A stretch of 21,960 bases of DNA from a virus (IMGVR_UViG_3300031278_000016:1-21960), one strand, 5' to 3'; positions 6,829 to 15,156 are shown, numbered from the stretch's first letter. Notes: generated by a model not told the origin, from the letters alone. A program made the numbers and translations.

Positions 6829-7251
6829 ATGGCTATAGACGACCAAGAAGCAGGCAGACGAGCAGGTGAAGATGCACGGCAAGCTACCCTTGATGCCTTG
6901 GAAAAAGAGGCGAAGGAGCGGGGGGCTGACTCCTATCTGGATTATGTGGTCAAGAAATTCTACGATCTAAGCGGGGCCAAGAAAGTGCTCACCGCTTCAT
7001 ATCAAGGAGACATCATCTCAGAGGAAACGGACTACGATGACGCCCGTACTCAATTAGAAGCTACGAGAGAGCTCGCTCGCATGGGTGAGGCCATGTATGC
7101 CCCAAAAGAGATATCCGGGCCGGGAGGGGGACCGGTTAGTCATCTTATCCAGTTAAGCGATGAAGACAGAAAACTCATAGGCGATCTCAAAGAGAAGATA
7201 AAGGATGCAATTCTTACAGAACATCTCGAATCTATTAAGCCCGGAGATTGA
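6829..7251 (+). CDS. Putative terminase small subunit
   Basis: A 140-residue acidic, helical protein directly upstream of the large terminase gene and overlapping it by 47 bases. Position and size fit a terminase small subunit, which recognises the packaging site in phage DNA. The sequence has a charged N-terminal helical region (QEAGRRAGEDARQATLDALEKEAKE), a centre that looks like a connector (DYVVKKFYDLSGAKKVLTASYQGD), and a C-terminal helix after a Gly-rich break (GPGGGPV). A helix-turn-helix is not obvious, so the assignment rests mainly on synteny. The ribosome binding site is weak. Confidence 0.55.
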   Translation: MAIDDQEAGRRAGEDARQATLDALEKEAKERGADSYLDYVVKKFYDLSGAKKVLTASYQGDIISEETDYDDARTQLEATRELARMGEAMYAPKEISGPGGGPVSHLIQLSDEDRKLIGDLKEKIKDAILTEHLESIKPGD

Positions 7252-8797
7252 GGCAGCGATCCAGGCTGACGATCCGTGGTATTGGGCACTAAAAAGCCAA
7301 ATACGGCTGGTCCCCGGGCCCTTTTCTCTCATGGGGCACGAGTTCCAGGTCCGGCCTATGTCTATGCATCCCCCGGTCAAGGTGTTCCGTAAGGCTACTC
7401 AGATGACCGTCACCGAAAGCGAGGTTTTGAATGTCCTCCATGGCATGATCTATGGTAAATATCCAGTGGGCGTATATTACCTCTTTCCGAATAAAGACAA
7501 GGTTTCCGAGTTCTCCAAGTCTCGATTTAAGCCTCTCATTAACGATAATCCTGAGACTATAGGCGCTTATATACGTGATACCGATAGCGTCAATATCAAA
7601 CGGATAGGGAGCGGCTTTCTCTACTTCCGGTCCGGTCGGCTAGCTCAGGAGATCGAAGGGCAAATGAAAACCTCTGCCAACCTCAAGGGAGATCCTGCAG
7701 ACCATGCTGTGCATGACGAATACGACGAGATGGACCCCAAGATTGATGAGTTCATTGATGGCAGGCTCGCAAAGTCCAGAGTACAAACAAAGTCATACTT
7801 AGCAAACCCTACCCTCCCTGACTATGGAATTGATAGGAAGTTCCAGGAATCCGACCAGGAATATTGGTTCATAAAGTGTCAGCACTGCGGTCATTGGACA
7901 TGTCTGGATTACGAGGAAAACTTCCCGAAACTCTTTCATGAGCAGCGAGATGGTACTGTAATACGGGCCTGTGAAAAGTGCGGGAGGGCTCTTGATCCCC
8001 GGTTCGGCCAGTGGGTAGCCAAAAGACCTGAAATCACGGATGTTATTGGTTTCACCATAGGGCATCCCTCGGCCCATTGGATCAATCCCAAAAAACTCCT
8101 GCAGCAGTTTAGGAAGCCTCACCTAGACCTGGCCAACTTCACGCGACTCCAGCTCGGGAGGGCCTACATCGAGGCAGAGCACCGGCTCAGCATTGAGGAA
8201 GTGCTCTCTCTCTGTAGCGACAAAGGTATAGCGAGTTCCTCCGACAAACCATGCACCATGGGCGTCGATGTCGGGAATGCCCTTCATGTGGTTATCGGCA
8301 GGAAGCATCCTCGAGCCTTTGGTGAGATTGTCCATATCAACGATTACAGGGATTTTACCAACCTGGATCGGCTTATGGAGGCGTTTCACGTATCTCTGTG
8401 TGTGATTGATGCGCTCCCTGAAACTAGAAGTGCCCGGGCCTTTGCTGAACGCCACAAAGGGAAAGTTTATCTTAACTACTACAATGAGCACCAGAAGGGC
8501 TCGTACGCCTGGAATGAAAAGGAATACATCGTTCAATGCAACCGGACCGAATCACTCGATGCGAGCCATACGGAGATTGCTGAGGAAAGTGTCATCCTCC
8601 CTAAGCGATGCGCGATAACCGAGGAGTTTGCCGATCATATCCATAATGTTGCGAAGAAGCTTGAAGAAGACCCTGAGACAGGCAGTAAACGTTATGTCTA
8701 CATCAAACTGGGACCGGATCATTACCGACATGCCTATAACTATGAATGTATGGCGAGGCAGAATGCACCGGAGTATGTCTTTGATGAGCTCCATTAA
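7205..8797 (+). CDS. Terminase large subunit, GpA-type
   Basis: A 530-residue packaging motor protein. The N-terminal ATPase part shows the family segment VFRKATQMTVTESEVLN (residues 60-76) where a Walker A loop would be; the loop is degenerate, without GKT, but this agrees with podovirus-type relatives as I recall them. YLFPNKDKVSEFSKSRF (92-108) and the Walker B-like HDEYDEMD (170-177) follow. A Cys4 zinc site (C225, C228, C256, C259) precedes the C-terminal nuclease, which begins TMGVDVG at 351-357 with D355 as probable metal ligand. The enzyme would cut concatemeric DNA and pump it into the prohead through the portal encoded at 10120. The start overlaps the small terminase candidate. Confidence 0.9.
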   Translation: MQFLQNISNLLSPEIEAAIQADDPWYWALKSQIRLVPGPFSLMGHEFQVRPMSMHPPVKVFRKATQMTVTESEVLNVLHGMIYGKYPVGVYYLFPNKDKVSEFSKSRFKPLINDNPETIGAYIRDTDSVNIKRIGSGFLYFRSGRLAQEIEGQMKTSANLKGDPADHAVHDEYDEMDPKIDEFIDGRLAKSRVQTKSYLANPTLPDYGIDRKFQESDQEYWFIKCQHCGHWTCLDYEENFPKLFHEQRDGTVIRACEKCGRALDPRFGQWVAKRPEITDVIGFTIGHPSAHWINPKKLLQQFRKPHLDLANFTRLQLGRAYIEAEHRLSIEEVLSLCSDKGIASSSDKPCTMGVDVGNALHVVIGRKHPRAFGEIVHINDYRDFTNLDRLMEAFHVSLCVIDALPETRSARAFAERHKGKVYLNYYNEHQKGSYAWNEKEYIVQCNRTESLDASHTEIAEESVILPKRCAITEEFADHIHNVAKKLEEDPETGSKRYVYIKLGPDHYRHAYNYECMARQNAPEYVFDELH

Positions 8798-9473
8798 CCA
8801 AACCGCAAGGAAGGATATCTTCTCCATCCTCCAAGGAAAACACCTGAGCGTGGTGAAGCCGGATCCGGAGAGCGAAAGTGGCCAGAAGATCATCCCCTGT
8901 CATGATATCAGGGGGGCGTTGGTCTGGCCGACCGAGAAGAAGCCGGCCTATTATTGCCTGTTCGGACAGCGCACCGATATCAATAATTACGGTAAGCTGC
9001 CCTTGCTGTTTGTAATCGAGAGGACCGCTGAGTGGCCTAGGGAGCTCTTCATGCGGATGTTGATGGATTCCCGAGTCTATCAATGCCGCCTCTGGTATAA
9101 CGACATGAAGCCGGAGAACATGGATTTGATGAGCCTATTCTATGACTTCTGCCGGTATCAAAAGGCCAACGATATCGAGATCGATAAGGCGCCAATCGTA
9201 GGTAAATTCCATATCGGGATCCGGTTCATCAAGGAGTGGATGAAAACGAAATCCATCGAAGGCTTAGAGCCTGGCACGATCTTATATCGGCATTTGTATA
9301 ACCTCGCGCGGATGGATTTAGGGGAGAACCCAGAGGAGAAATACTACGCCCTCGTTGCTATGCAGTATATCGTGGCCAGTATCGAAAAGACGCCTTGGAA
9401 CAGACTGAGCGCAGTAACGAGCGGGAGCTATCAGAGATCCAGGGAAAGAGCTCATCCAGATGGCTGGACATGA
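8784..9473 (+). CDS. Unknown phage protein following the terminase, 229 aa
   Basis: The start at 8784 is preceded by GGAG at nine bases; in-frame ATGs further upstream lie inside the terminase gene. The protein has an N-terminal alpha/beta region (IIPCHDIRGALVWPTEKKPAYYCLFGQ, LPLLFVIERTAEWPRELFMRMLMD) and a helical C-terminal half (FYDFCRYQKAND...FIKEWMKTKSIEGL). I do not recognise a family. It overlaps the terminase end by 14 bases, so it is translated with the packaging genes and may be a head or packaging accessory factor. Confidence 0.65.
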   Translation: MSSINQTARKDIFSILQGKHLSVVKPDPESESGQKIIPCHDIRGALVWPTEKKPAYYCLFGQRTDINNYGKLPLLFVIERTAEWPRELFMRMLMDSRVYQCRLWYNDMKPENMDLMSLFYDFCRYQKANDIEIDKAPIVGKFHIGIRFIKEWMKTKSIEGLEPGTILYRHLYNLARMDLGENPEEKYYALVAMQYIVASIEKTPWNRLSAVTSGSYQRSRERAHPDGWT

Positions 9474-9504
9474 AATTCAAATATAAAATATGGAGGTAGA
9501 GGAT

Positions 9505-9744
9505 ATGTCTGTAAAAATCAAGAAAACAGAAGGTGATCTCAAAGATAAAGAGAATGTCCGGGTTGAGATCGAGGAGGAGAAAACGTCAAAACAGACCAAG
9601 ACGGTCTCTCTACGTAGTCTTCGTGGAAGGAAGGCTGATTTGGACCGTCGTATCGCAGATCTCCAGGTCCAGAAAGCCGATGTTCAAAAGGCGATTATGG
9701 AGATCGAGAAGGCACTGAGTTCTTCTAGTGCTGAGAAACAGTAA
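9505..9744 (+). CDS. Small coiled-coil protein, 79 aa
   Basis: The start at 9505 is used because the GGAGG box precedes it at nine bases; an in-frame ATG at 9490 overlaps that box. Residues about 30-72 are a continuous charged helix with Leu/Ile spacing (LRGRKADLDRRIADLQVQKADVQKAIMEIEKAL), strongly suggesting a coiled coil. It is a tiny, charged protein ahead of the portal gene, in a position where phages often carry small head or scaffolding accessory genes. Function unknown. Confidence 0.65.
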   Translation: MSVKIKKTEGDLKDKENVRVEIEEEKTSKQTKTVSLRSLRGRKADLDRRIADLQVQKADVQKAIMEIEKALSSSSAEKQ

Positions 9745-9771
9745 ATCTTTAGACATCAGAGGAGGTGCAGC

Positions 9772-9906
9772 ATGCCTAAACGCGACAAAACAGGACCACC
9801 AAGCGGTGCAGGTGGCAAAAAAGATGGTGGCGGCGGTGGCCAGGGCAGGGCCCCGGGTAGAGGAACTGGCCGCAAAACAGGTGGTAAAAAGGGAGGATGT
9901 AAGTAG
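9772..9906 (+). CDS. Small Gly/Lys/Arg-rich protein, 44 aa
   Basis: A 44-residue protein with a perfect GAGGAGG ribosome binding site. It is made almost only of Gly, Lys, Arg, Pro and Thr (GKKDGGGGGQGRAPGRGTGR) and ends in KKGGCK. Such small basic proteins occur near the structural genes of several tailed phages; nucleic-acid binding is a plausible guess. It was too short for most gene callers, and the strong ribosome binding site is the main support. Confidence 0.55.
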   Translation: MPKRDKTGPPSGAGGKKDGGGGGQGRAPGRGTGRKTGGKKGGCK

Positions 9907-9934
9907 CCGAGCATAAAGGAAGGAGAGCTAATAC

Positions 9935-10045
9935 ATGCCAGCACCCAAAGGATCAAAAGCAGAGCGCTGCAGGATGCAGCGGGCCCTTTTCAGCAGTGAT
10001 CCAGAATATGCCAAGGAGTGGGTAAAAGAGTTCGGGGACCAGTGA
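9935..10045 (+). CDS. Small hypothetical protein, 36 aa
   Basis: A 36-residue ORF preceded by AAGGAAGGAG. The sequence has a basic start (PAPKGSKAERCRMQR) and a short helix (PEYAKEWVKEFG). It lies between the Gly-rich gene and the portal gene, on the same strand. It may be a small accessory protein; no family is recognised. Confidence 0.5.
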   Translation: MPAPKGSKAERCRMQRALFSSDPEYAKEWVKEFGDQ

Positions 10046-10119
10046 ACTGGTATAACTATGAAAGCCACTCGGAGAGGGGCTAAGAACGGACGGAAGAAGG
10101 AAAAGTAAGGGAGTGAATA

Positions 10120-12216
10120 ATGCCGCTAGCAGTACCAGAACGTACAACCGGATCGTTGGGCATAGGTTCATCACGCGGGCTCGTACAGGTGCTCAGCAAC
10201 AGGCAGATCTCCGATATGGAGGATGCTGAGCGAGCCAAGTTCGAGGCCCAACAAGAACAGCAGAAAGAACCCATGCTCAGACTCGCTGATCATATCACGG
10301 GCTGCTGGCAGGCTGCCCAAAATTCCAAGATCGAAATGGAGCAGCGACTGCTCAAATGCATGCGGCAGCGCAACGGGGTCTATGACCCGGATGACCTTGC
10401 AAAGATCAGGAAGCATGGTGGTTCAGAGATCTATATGATGCTGACCAATATGAAATGCCGGGCTGCCGAGGCGTGGATCAAGGACGTGATGATCCCCGCG
10501 GGCGAACGACCATGGTCTTTCGAGCATACTCCTATCCCTGATCTGCCCGAAGAGGTATCTGCCAATATAGAGAAGGTGGTTTCCCTCGAGGCATACCGCG
10601 CCGTGCGGGAGATCGGCCCAGAGGCTCTGTCACCTCAGGGAATCAGTAAGATTATCAAGCGGCTCAAGGATGAAAAGCTCAAAGAAGAGATAGAGTTGGC
10701 CAAGCAGACGGCCGCGAACATGGAACGCTACGTTGAGGATCAGCTGGTAGAGGGCAAATATTACCATGCGCTCAGCGAGTTTATCACCGACCTGGTGACC
10801 TATCCGGCGGCCTTTATGATGGGCCCAGTAGTGAAGCAGCGCAAAAGTTTGGTGTGGACCAAAAACGATTTTGGCCAGCCGGTACCGTCAGTCGGTAAGA
10901 AGCTCAAGCGGGAATATATCGATGTATCACCCTTTGATATATATCCATCCCCTGGCGCCAAGCATGTTCAGGACGGCTATCTGATCCACCGACTCAAATA
11001 CCGGAGAAGCGACCTCGAATCGTTGAAAGGAGTGCCTGGGTTCAGCAGTCAGACGATCGATGCGGTGCTTCTCGACTATGGCCGAGGAGGACTCAAGGAT
11101 TGGTTATGGACTGATCAGCAAAGGGCAGAGGGGGAAGCAACCCCCCAGGAGTATATTGACCCCGAACCCATCTTCCATGTGCTCCTCTTCTGGGGACAGG
11201 CTCAAGGAGATATGCTCAGGGAATGGGGCATGACCGAAAAGCAGGTACCAGACCTTACCAAAAACTATGACATCTCGGCTATGCAGATCGGCCGCTATCT
11301 TATTATGGCAAGGCTCAACGAGAGCCCCCTGGGGATGAGGCCATATTACTCCGCATGCTACGAGAATCAGAATAATAGCATATGGGGCAAGGCCCTGCCC
11401 GAGCTCATGCGGGATATCCAGCGCTTATGCAATGCTACTGCCCGGGCTCTGGTCAACAACATGGGCATAGCCAGCGGGCCGCAGGTAGAAGTGCAGATGG
11501 ACCGCCTGGAAGCGGGCGAGGACGTAGAAGACATCTATCCGTGGAAGGTTACTAAAACAAAGAGCGATAAACAGGGCAGGAATCGTCAGGCTATCTATTA
11601 TTACCAGGCGCAGATGAATGCCGAGCCCCTGATCCACGTTTACGATTATTTCTTCAAGCAGGCCTCTGAGGTAACCGGAATACCTGCCTATATCTACGGT
11701 TCAGAGAATGTTGGCGGTGCTGGCAAAACCGCGTCAGGATTGAGTATGCTCATGAATGCGGCAAGCAAAACAATGAAGGGAGTCGTTTTTCATGTAGATC
11801 AAGGGGTAATCATACCATCGGTAACATACCATTGGGTGCACGTTATGCTTTACGACAAGAATATCGACAAAACCGGAGATATCAACGTACGGGCCAGGGC
11901 CAGCGACCATCTCATCATGCAGGAGCAGCTGCAAATGAGGAGAGGCGAATACCTCAATAGCACCAATAATCCTACGGACATGGCAATCATTGGTCTCAAA
12001 GGTAGGGCTGCTATGCATCGAGAACAAGTAAAATCCTTGAAAATGGCTGTCGATGAGGTTGTGCCGACCAAGGAAATGATGGAGCAGCGGGAGATTGCAG
12101 AACAGAAAGCGCGGGCAGAAGCTATTCCTGGAGGTCCCGAGGCTACACCACTCAATCCCGATGGATCGCCTAAGGGCAGAGAACCGGGGAGGACAATGCA
12201 GAATGCTGCTGGATAG
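10120..12216 (+). CDS. Portal protein (head-tail connector)
   Basis: A 698-residue protein preceded by an AAGGGAGTG ribosome binding site. Its size, its place after the terminase, and its sequence (for example LPELMRDIQRLCNATARALVNNMGIASGPQVEV near the middle, and the segment SEVTGIPAYIYGSENVGGAGKTASGLSMLMNAASK) fit podovirus-type portals. Dodecameric portals form the ring through which the terminase packages DNA and to which the adaptors at 20464 and 21124 attach. The N-terminal 60 residues are Gln/Glu-rich, and the C terminus ends in a Pro/Gly-rich tail (PGGPEATPLNPDGSPKG). The gene overlaps the next start by 14 bases. Confidence 0.85.
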   Translation: MPLAVPERTTGSLGIGSSRGLVQVLSNRQISDMEDAERAKFEAQQEQQKEPMLRLADHITGCWQAAQNSKIEMEQRLLKCMRQRNGVYDPDDLAKIRKHGGSEIYMMLTNMKCRAAEAWIKDVMIPAGERPWSFEHTPIPDLPEEVSANIEKVVSLEAYRAVREIGPEALSPQGISKIIKRLKDEKLKEEIELAKQTAANMERYVEDQLVEGKYYHALSEFITDLVTYPAAFMMGPVVKQRKSLVWTKNDFGQPVPSVGKKLKREYIDVSPFDIYPSPGAKHVQDGYLIHRLKYRRSDLESLKGVPGFSSQTIDAVLLDYGRGGLKDWLWTDQQRAEGEATPQEYIDPEPIFHVLLFWGQAQGDMLREWGMTEKQVPDLTKNYDISAMQIGRYLIMARLNESPLGMRPYYSACYENQNNSIWGKALPELMRDIQRLCNATARALVNNMGIASGPQVEVQMDRLEAGEDVEDIYPWKVTKTKSDKQGRNRQAIYYYQAQMNAEPLIHVYDYFFKQASEVTGIPAYIYGSENVGGAGKTASGLSMLMNAASKTMKGVVFHVDQGVIIPSVTYHWVHVMLYDKNIDKTGDINVRARASDHLIMQEQLQMRRGEYLNSTNNPTDMAIIGLKGRAAMHREQVKSLKMAVDEVVPTKEMMEQREIAEQKARAEAIPGGPEATPLNPDGSPKGREPGRTMQNAAG

Positions 12217-12478
12217 GCTGAAAGGTAAATATCTGGATGCAGCGGCCCGGCTGCAGTCCGACCCGGATTATGCTGAATTGATGAATTGGCTCAATGCACA
12301 ATCCACGCAGGTCGCTATTTCCTGTGCCCGAGAGAATGATGTCAATATGACCATACGTTTGCAAGGCGCCTTCCAGGGCCTTGATGAGCTCGTTGAAATA
12401 CTTCTGGCCGCCAGGAAGGATTTGGAAGCAAAAAAGCGGCTGGATGAGAATAAACGGAATCGCCAAGCGGGGCACTGA
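12203..12478 (+). CDS. Small helical protein after the portal, 91 aa
   Basis: The start at 12203 overlaps the portal end and follows GGGGAGGA at about ten bases. The 91 residues are almost all helical: LLDRLKGKYLDAAARLQSDPDYAELMNWLNAQ, then LVEILLAARKDLEAKKRL. The protein shows no recognised domain. Small helical proteins in this position are common in podovirus-like genomes and may help head assembly. Confidence 0.6.
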   Translation: MLLDRLKGKYLDAAARLQSDPDYAELMNWLNAQSTQVAISCARENDVNMTIRLQGAFQGLDELVEILLAARKDLEAKKRLDENKRNRQAGH

Positions 12479-12541
12479 CGGGCAGAGCCCCAAGAGGATC
12501 ATGGGGATCCAAGAGGCATTCCACAACAGGAGGATTTAGGT

Positions 12542-13504
12542 ATGAGATACGAACAATTAGATGTAGGGGAGCTCACCGTAGATAAAATTATAGGTGGGGG
12601 TGTTGGTGATCTGCTCGCAAAGGGCATGGGCGATGAATTCTTCATCAATGCTGCTTTGGGTAGCACAGGCAATACCGGCAAAACCAAGGACAAACCTATA
12701 ACCAGTTTAACGGGCGCTTATGGGATGGCTAGATCAGGATATAATGATGTCATCCATTTGCAGCAATCGACCAGTTCCGTCAGCCTAGCAAGCAATCTCG
12801 CGTGGGCAAAGAACATGGCTCATCTGATCGGTGTATGGCCGGGGAGTTGTGAGCATGCCAGATCAAGGATCGGCATGAGTACCGCTTTCAGTCCCTTTAT
12901 AACCGTATCTGGCTATGGCAATCTTTTTGCCAATCTCTATACCATGCACGGTACGGCAGAGGCCGATTACGTTGGATGGAGCATTTCGGGAGCCCGGAAC
13001 AGGTTCCGGAATGTTCATTTTGGAGGCCCTTTTAACGAAGACCAGGCTGATCATACATCCTATGTTGGCGTTGACCTGACCGGGACCGAGAATGTCTTTG
13101 ACGGATGCATATTTGGCGATAGCTCCATTGCCAGGAATGCTGCAAACTACAATGTGCAATTGGCCGCAGGCGTGACTGCGCATTTCCACAATTGCCTATT
13201 CAGGATGTTTGTGGATGGTGCTGATTCGATGTTCGTTAACTTCAAGAACAGCTCGAGCGTAACGCTTGCATACTTCCACAACTGCACATTCTTGGCGTTG
13301 AGCTCGAACCTGGCAACCAGCATTGATGAGGCATTTAATTTCACTGGCGGCAACACTGCTCTTGCGTTACTCGATCCTATGTGTAACTTCGTGAAAGTTA
13401 CCAGGATCGCGGCTGCTGCGAAAGATCAGTATGTATATATGCCGAGAATGCATGTGACCACCACAATCGATGAAGGCAACATCGCCGAGGTGTTGGTAAG
13501 CTAA
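12542..13504 (+). CDS. Beta-helix-like structural protein, 320 aa
   Basis: A 320-residue protein with an AGGAGG ribosome binding site. Repeated short elements of the form (F/H)HNCxF or FxxCxF occur at intervals (FDGCIFGDS, FHNCLFRMF, FHNCTFLAL, plus RNVHFGGP), as in right-handed parallel beta-helix proteins where each rung contributes a similar strand. The N terminus has a Gly/Thr-rich patch (GSTGNTGKTKDKP). It lies between portal and scaffold genes, so it may be a capsid decoration or fibre-type protein. The fold is inferred from the repeats; no enzymatic motif was seen. Confidence 0.6.
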   Translation: MRYEQLDVGELTVDKIIGGGVGDLLAKGMGDEFFINAALGSTGNTGKTKDKPITSLTGAYGMARSGYNDVIHLQQSTSSVSLASNLAWAKNMAHLIGVWPGSCEHARSRIGMSTAFSPFITVSGYGNLFANLYTMHGTAEADYVGWSISGARNRFRNVHFGGPFNEDQADHTSYVGVDLTGTENVFDGCIFGDSSIARNAANYNVQLAAGVTAHFHNCLFRMFVDGADSMFVNFKNSSSVTLAYFHNCTFLALSSNLATSIDEAFNFTGGNTALALLDPMCNFVKVTRIAAAAKDQYVYMPRMHVTTTIDEGNIAEVLVS

Positions 13505-13518
13505 ACAAAAAATTTAAC

Positions 13519-13556
13519 CGGGTAGGGTGCGGGAGTTTGGTTCCGTACCCTGCCCG
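13519..13556 (+). promoter_or_regulatory. Strong RNA hairpin after the beta-helix gene (not a terminator)
   Basis: Bases 13519-13532 and 13543-13556 pair over 14 positions with two G-U wobbles and a ten-base loop. No U tract follows, so classical termination is unlikely. It sits between the stop at 13504 and the ribosome binding site of the next gene. It could block exonucleases or set an RNA processing point. Confidence 0.55.
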
Positions 13557-13573
13557 CTGAAAAGAGGAATGAT

Positions 13574-13945
13574 ATGCCTACTTCAACAGACTTGGTAAAC
13601 GCCATCAATCAAGAAATAGCTAAGCAACCAAAAGGACATGTTGCTCGCTCAATTTTCAATGTAGAAGCAATGAAAGAAACATATGATTTTGGTCATTTTA
13701 TTAGATTTGTAAGTATTTCTGAGGATGGAAATGCTAACAAACAAATTGCATTTAAATTGAAGTCTTTTTTATCGCCGTTATACGCAGCTTTTGCATCAGC
13801 TCCCGAAGTTGAAGAGAAGTTTATGTTCGATGAATCATTTAAACAAGAAGTAATGGCTCAAATTTATGAAAAACTAAAAAACGCATGGATACAAGACAGA
13901 AAAATGTGGGGACAGGGAGGGGACAACATTCTGAAAAAGGATTGA
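13574..13945 (+). CDS. Hypothetical protein, 123 aa, AT-rich
   Basis: A 123-residue ORF with a GAGG ribosome binding site. It is noticeably more AT-rich than its neighbours (many AAA, TTT and AAT codons), which suggests separate acquisition. A helical start (TDLVNAINQEIAKQ) leads into a mixed region (FNVEAMKETYDFGHFIRFVSISEDG) and a helical C terminus (QEVMAQIYEKLKNAWIQDRKMW). No family is recognised. It begins an accessory block lying between the structural genes. Confidence 0.6.
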   Translation: MPTSTDLVNAINQEIAKQPKGHVARSIFNVEAMKETYDFGHFIRFVSISEDGNANKQIAFKLKSFLSPLYAAFASAPEVEEKFMFDESFKQEVMAQIYEKLKNAWIQDRKMWGQGGDNILKKD

Positions 13946-13948
13946 ACG

Positions 13949-14353
13949 ATGGCTAGAGACATCACCATAGGCGAGATGAAGGCATACGACATCGACAATC
14001 TTGAGCATGTACTCAAGCAGGCCGAGGAGCATAGATTTTCCAGTCATGCCGAGGCAACAGGATTTGTGCATGCTTGTCTTTTCACGACGCTTGAGAAACT
14101 CGGTGTCATTGTCAACGAGCGCATTGATCCTGCTCTTGTGGATAAGATGCTCAACGATCATCACGTAAAGGTGGAGTCCAGGCGTTATGATGAAGAAGAG
14201 GACAAATGGCGTGAAGGGATCTATATCTACAAGACCGATGAGGATGATATCGAGCGGGAAATCGTGGGGTTTATCTCCGCTATCAGGTCTAAGGAGTCGA
14301 GCGTATTAGTCGCCCCCGAGGTATTTACGGTAAGGACAAATAGCAAGTCATGA
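13949..14353 (+). CDS. Hypothetical protein, 134 aa
   Basis: A 134-residue acidic ORF beginning four bases after the previous stop. It has helical segments (AYDIDNLEHVLKQAEEHR, EATGFVHACLFTTLEKLG) and a strand region (HVKVESRRYDEEEDKWREGIYIYKTDED), and its C terminus ends SSVLVAPEVFTVRTNSKS. It overlaps the next gene by four bases (ATGA). I do not recognise it. Confidence 0.6.
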   Translation: MARDITIGEMKAYDIDNLEHVLKQAEEHRFSSHAEATGFVHACLFTTLEKLGVIVNERIDPALVDKMLNDHHVKVESRRYDEEEDKWREGIYIYKTDEDDIEREIVGFISAIRSKESSVLVAPEVFTVRTNSKS

Positions 14354-14772
14354 ACGAAATCTTCCCAGAGCAGGTTTACGGATATGCCGAACTAAGATCA
14401 TGGTTTGAATTTGATGGGGAAAAACTCATAGGAATGGGCAGTAAAAAAAGATTCGATAGACAGGGAAATCTCATTGACTATGAAGAATCCCCTACAGGCA
14501 TAACTTTAACATGGGAAACCCGGAATATGGCTATTCCTGATTATGACAGTCCTTTCGTGCCAGAGTTATGGGGAAAGTCAATACTCAAACATTATCAAGA
14601 GCAAGAGGCTATTGCATTTGAGCATCGTTTCCCGCGTCCAGCAGTAAAAATAACGAGATGGATGAAAGTGAAGTCCTGTTTTAAGGAGATCCGCTGCCGC
14701 TGGAAAGCTATCATCAGGATTGTGCGAGGTAAACAAGACTGTTCTTCATGCGATGAACGAATATGGTTTTGA
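14350..14772 (+). CDS. Hypothetical protein, 140 aa
   Basis: A 140-residue ORF coupled by a four-base overlap to the gene before it. The N-terminal half is beta-rich (GEKLIGMGSKKRFDRQGNL and TGITLTWETRN), and the C terminus carries basic and Trp-rich stretches (ITRWMKVKSCFKEIRCRWKAIIRIVRG) ending in a CSSC pair. Its function is unknown. It belongs to the accessory block and differs in base composition from the structural genes around it. Confidence 0.5.
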   Translation: MNEIFPEQVYGYAELRSWFEFDGEKLIGMGSKKRFDRQGNLIDYEESPTGITLTWETRNMAIPDYDSPFVPELWGKSILKHYQEQEAIAFEHRFPRPAVKITRWMKVKSCFKEIRCRWKAIIRIVRGKQDCSSCDERIWF

Positions 14773-14780
14773 GTTATGTT

Positions 14781-14879
14781 ATGAACATTGACGCCAGAAA
14801 AGTCCTTATTGCAGTGACCCGAGCTCTCAAGCTCTTGGTGACATTGTTCGAGAAGATTATCCGGGGAGAGGAGATATGA
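14781..14879 (+). CDS. Very small ORF, 32 aa
   Basis: A 32-residue ORF starting after the gene at 14350 and ending in the ATATGA that also contains the next start. It reads as one hydrophobic-charged helix (VLIAVTRALKLLVTLFEKIIRGE). Its last codons are inside the first copy of a 30-base direct repeat. Coding status is uncertain because there is no strong ribosome binding site; a short membrane-associated peptide is possible. Confidence 0.35.
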   Translation: MNIDARKVLIAVTRALKLLVTLFEKIIRGEEI

Positions 14880-14880
14880 A
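14850..14880 (+). repeat. Direct repeat copy 1 (30 bp)
   Basis: This 31-base segment reads GAGAAGATTATCCG followed by G-GGAGAGGAGATATGA and matches the segment at 15126-15156 except for one G/A change over the first 30 bases. The spacing is 276 bases. It contains a ribosome-binding-like AGAGGAG and the start codon of the ORF at 14876. Confidence 0.85.
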
Positions 14881-15127
14881 AATGCCAGTTGCATTTCAAG
14901 AAAAACGAAAAACAGGATGTGGTTTTAAAATAAGCCTCAAAAACCGTATTGGCCTTTGGATCGGGAAGAAACTCTTAGGTGTTGAACAGTATCGTTATTC
15001 TATTTCAGTGCCTCACAGAGAAGTTATAAACGGTAAAGGCTTATTTATGGATGATCAAACTCAAACCGCTATTCAATCGCTTTTGAATAGTGAAGGACCA
15101 ACTTTTAGCATCTTTAAGAAAATCTGA
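14876..15127 (+). CDS. Hypothetical protein, 83 aa, between direct repeats
   Basis: An 83-residue AT-rich ORF whose start lies at the end of the first 30-bp repeat, with AGAGGAG just ahead. The protein is basic in its first half (QEKRKTGCGFKISLKNRIGLWIGKKLL), and its second half is mixed. It ends at the beginning of the second repeat, so repeat, ORF and repeat form one unit. I do not recognise it. The arrangement suggests that the ORF arrived with a tandem duplication or an insertion that copied the boundary. Confidence 0.5.
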   Translation: MKMPVAFQEKRKTGCGFKISLKNRIGLWIGKKLLGVEQYRYSISVPHREVINGKGLFMDDQTQTAIQSLLNSEGPTFSIFKKI

Positions 15128-15156
15128 GAAGATTATCCGAGGAGAGGAGATATGAG
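15126..15156 (+). repeat. Direct repeat copy 2 (30 bp)
   Basis: Second copy of the repeat at 14850-14880. Its ATG at 15151 is followed by AGG and then TAA, so it no longer opens a useful frame. It is a ribosome-binding and start remnant, as expected if this was once the gene boundary before the 276-base unit was gained. Confidence 0.8.

Noticed and set aside
10058-10108. 16-residue basic ORF (MKATRRGAKNGRKKEK)
   Set aside because: Very short and without a ribosome binding site; coding status cannot be supported, although the composition resembles the small basic ORFs upstream.
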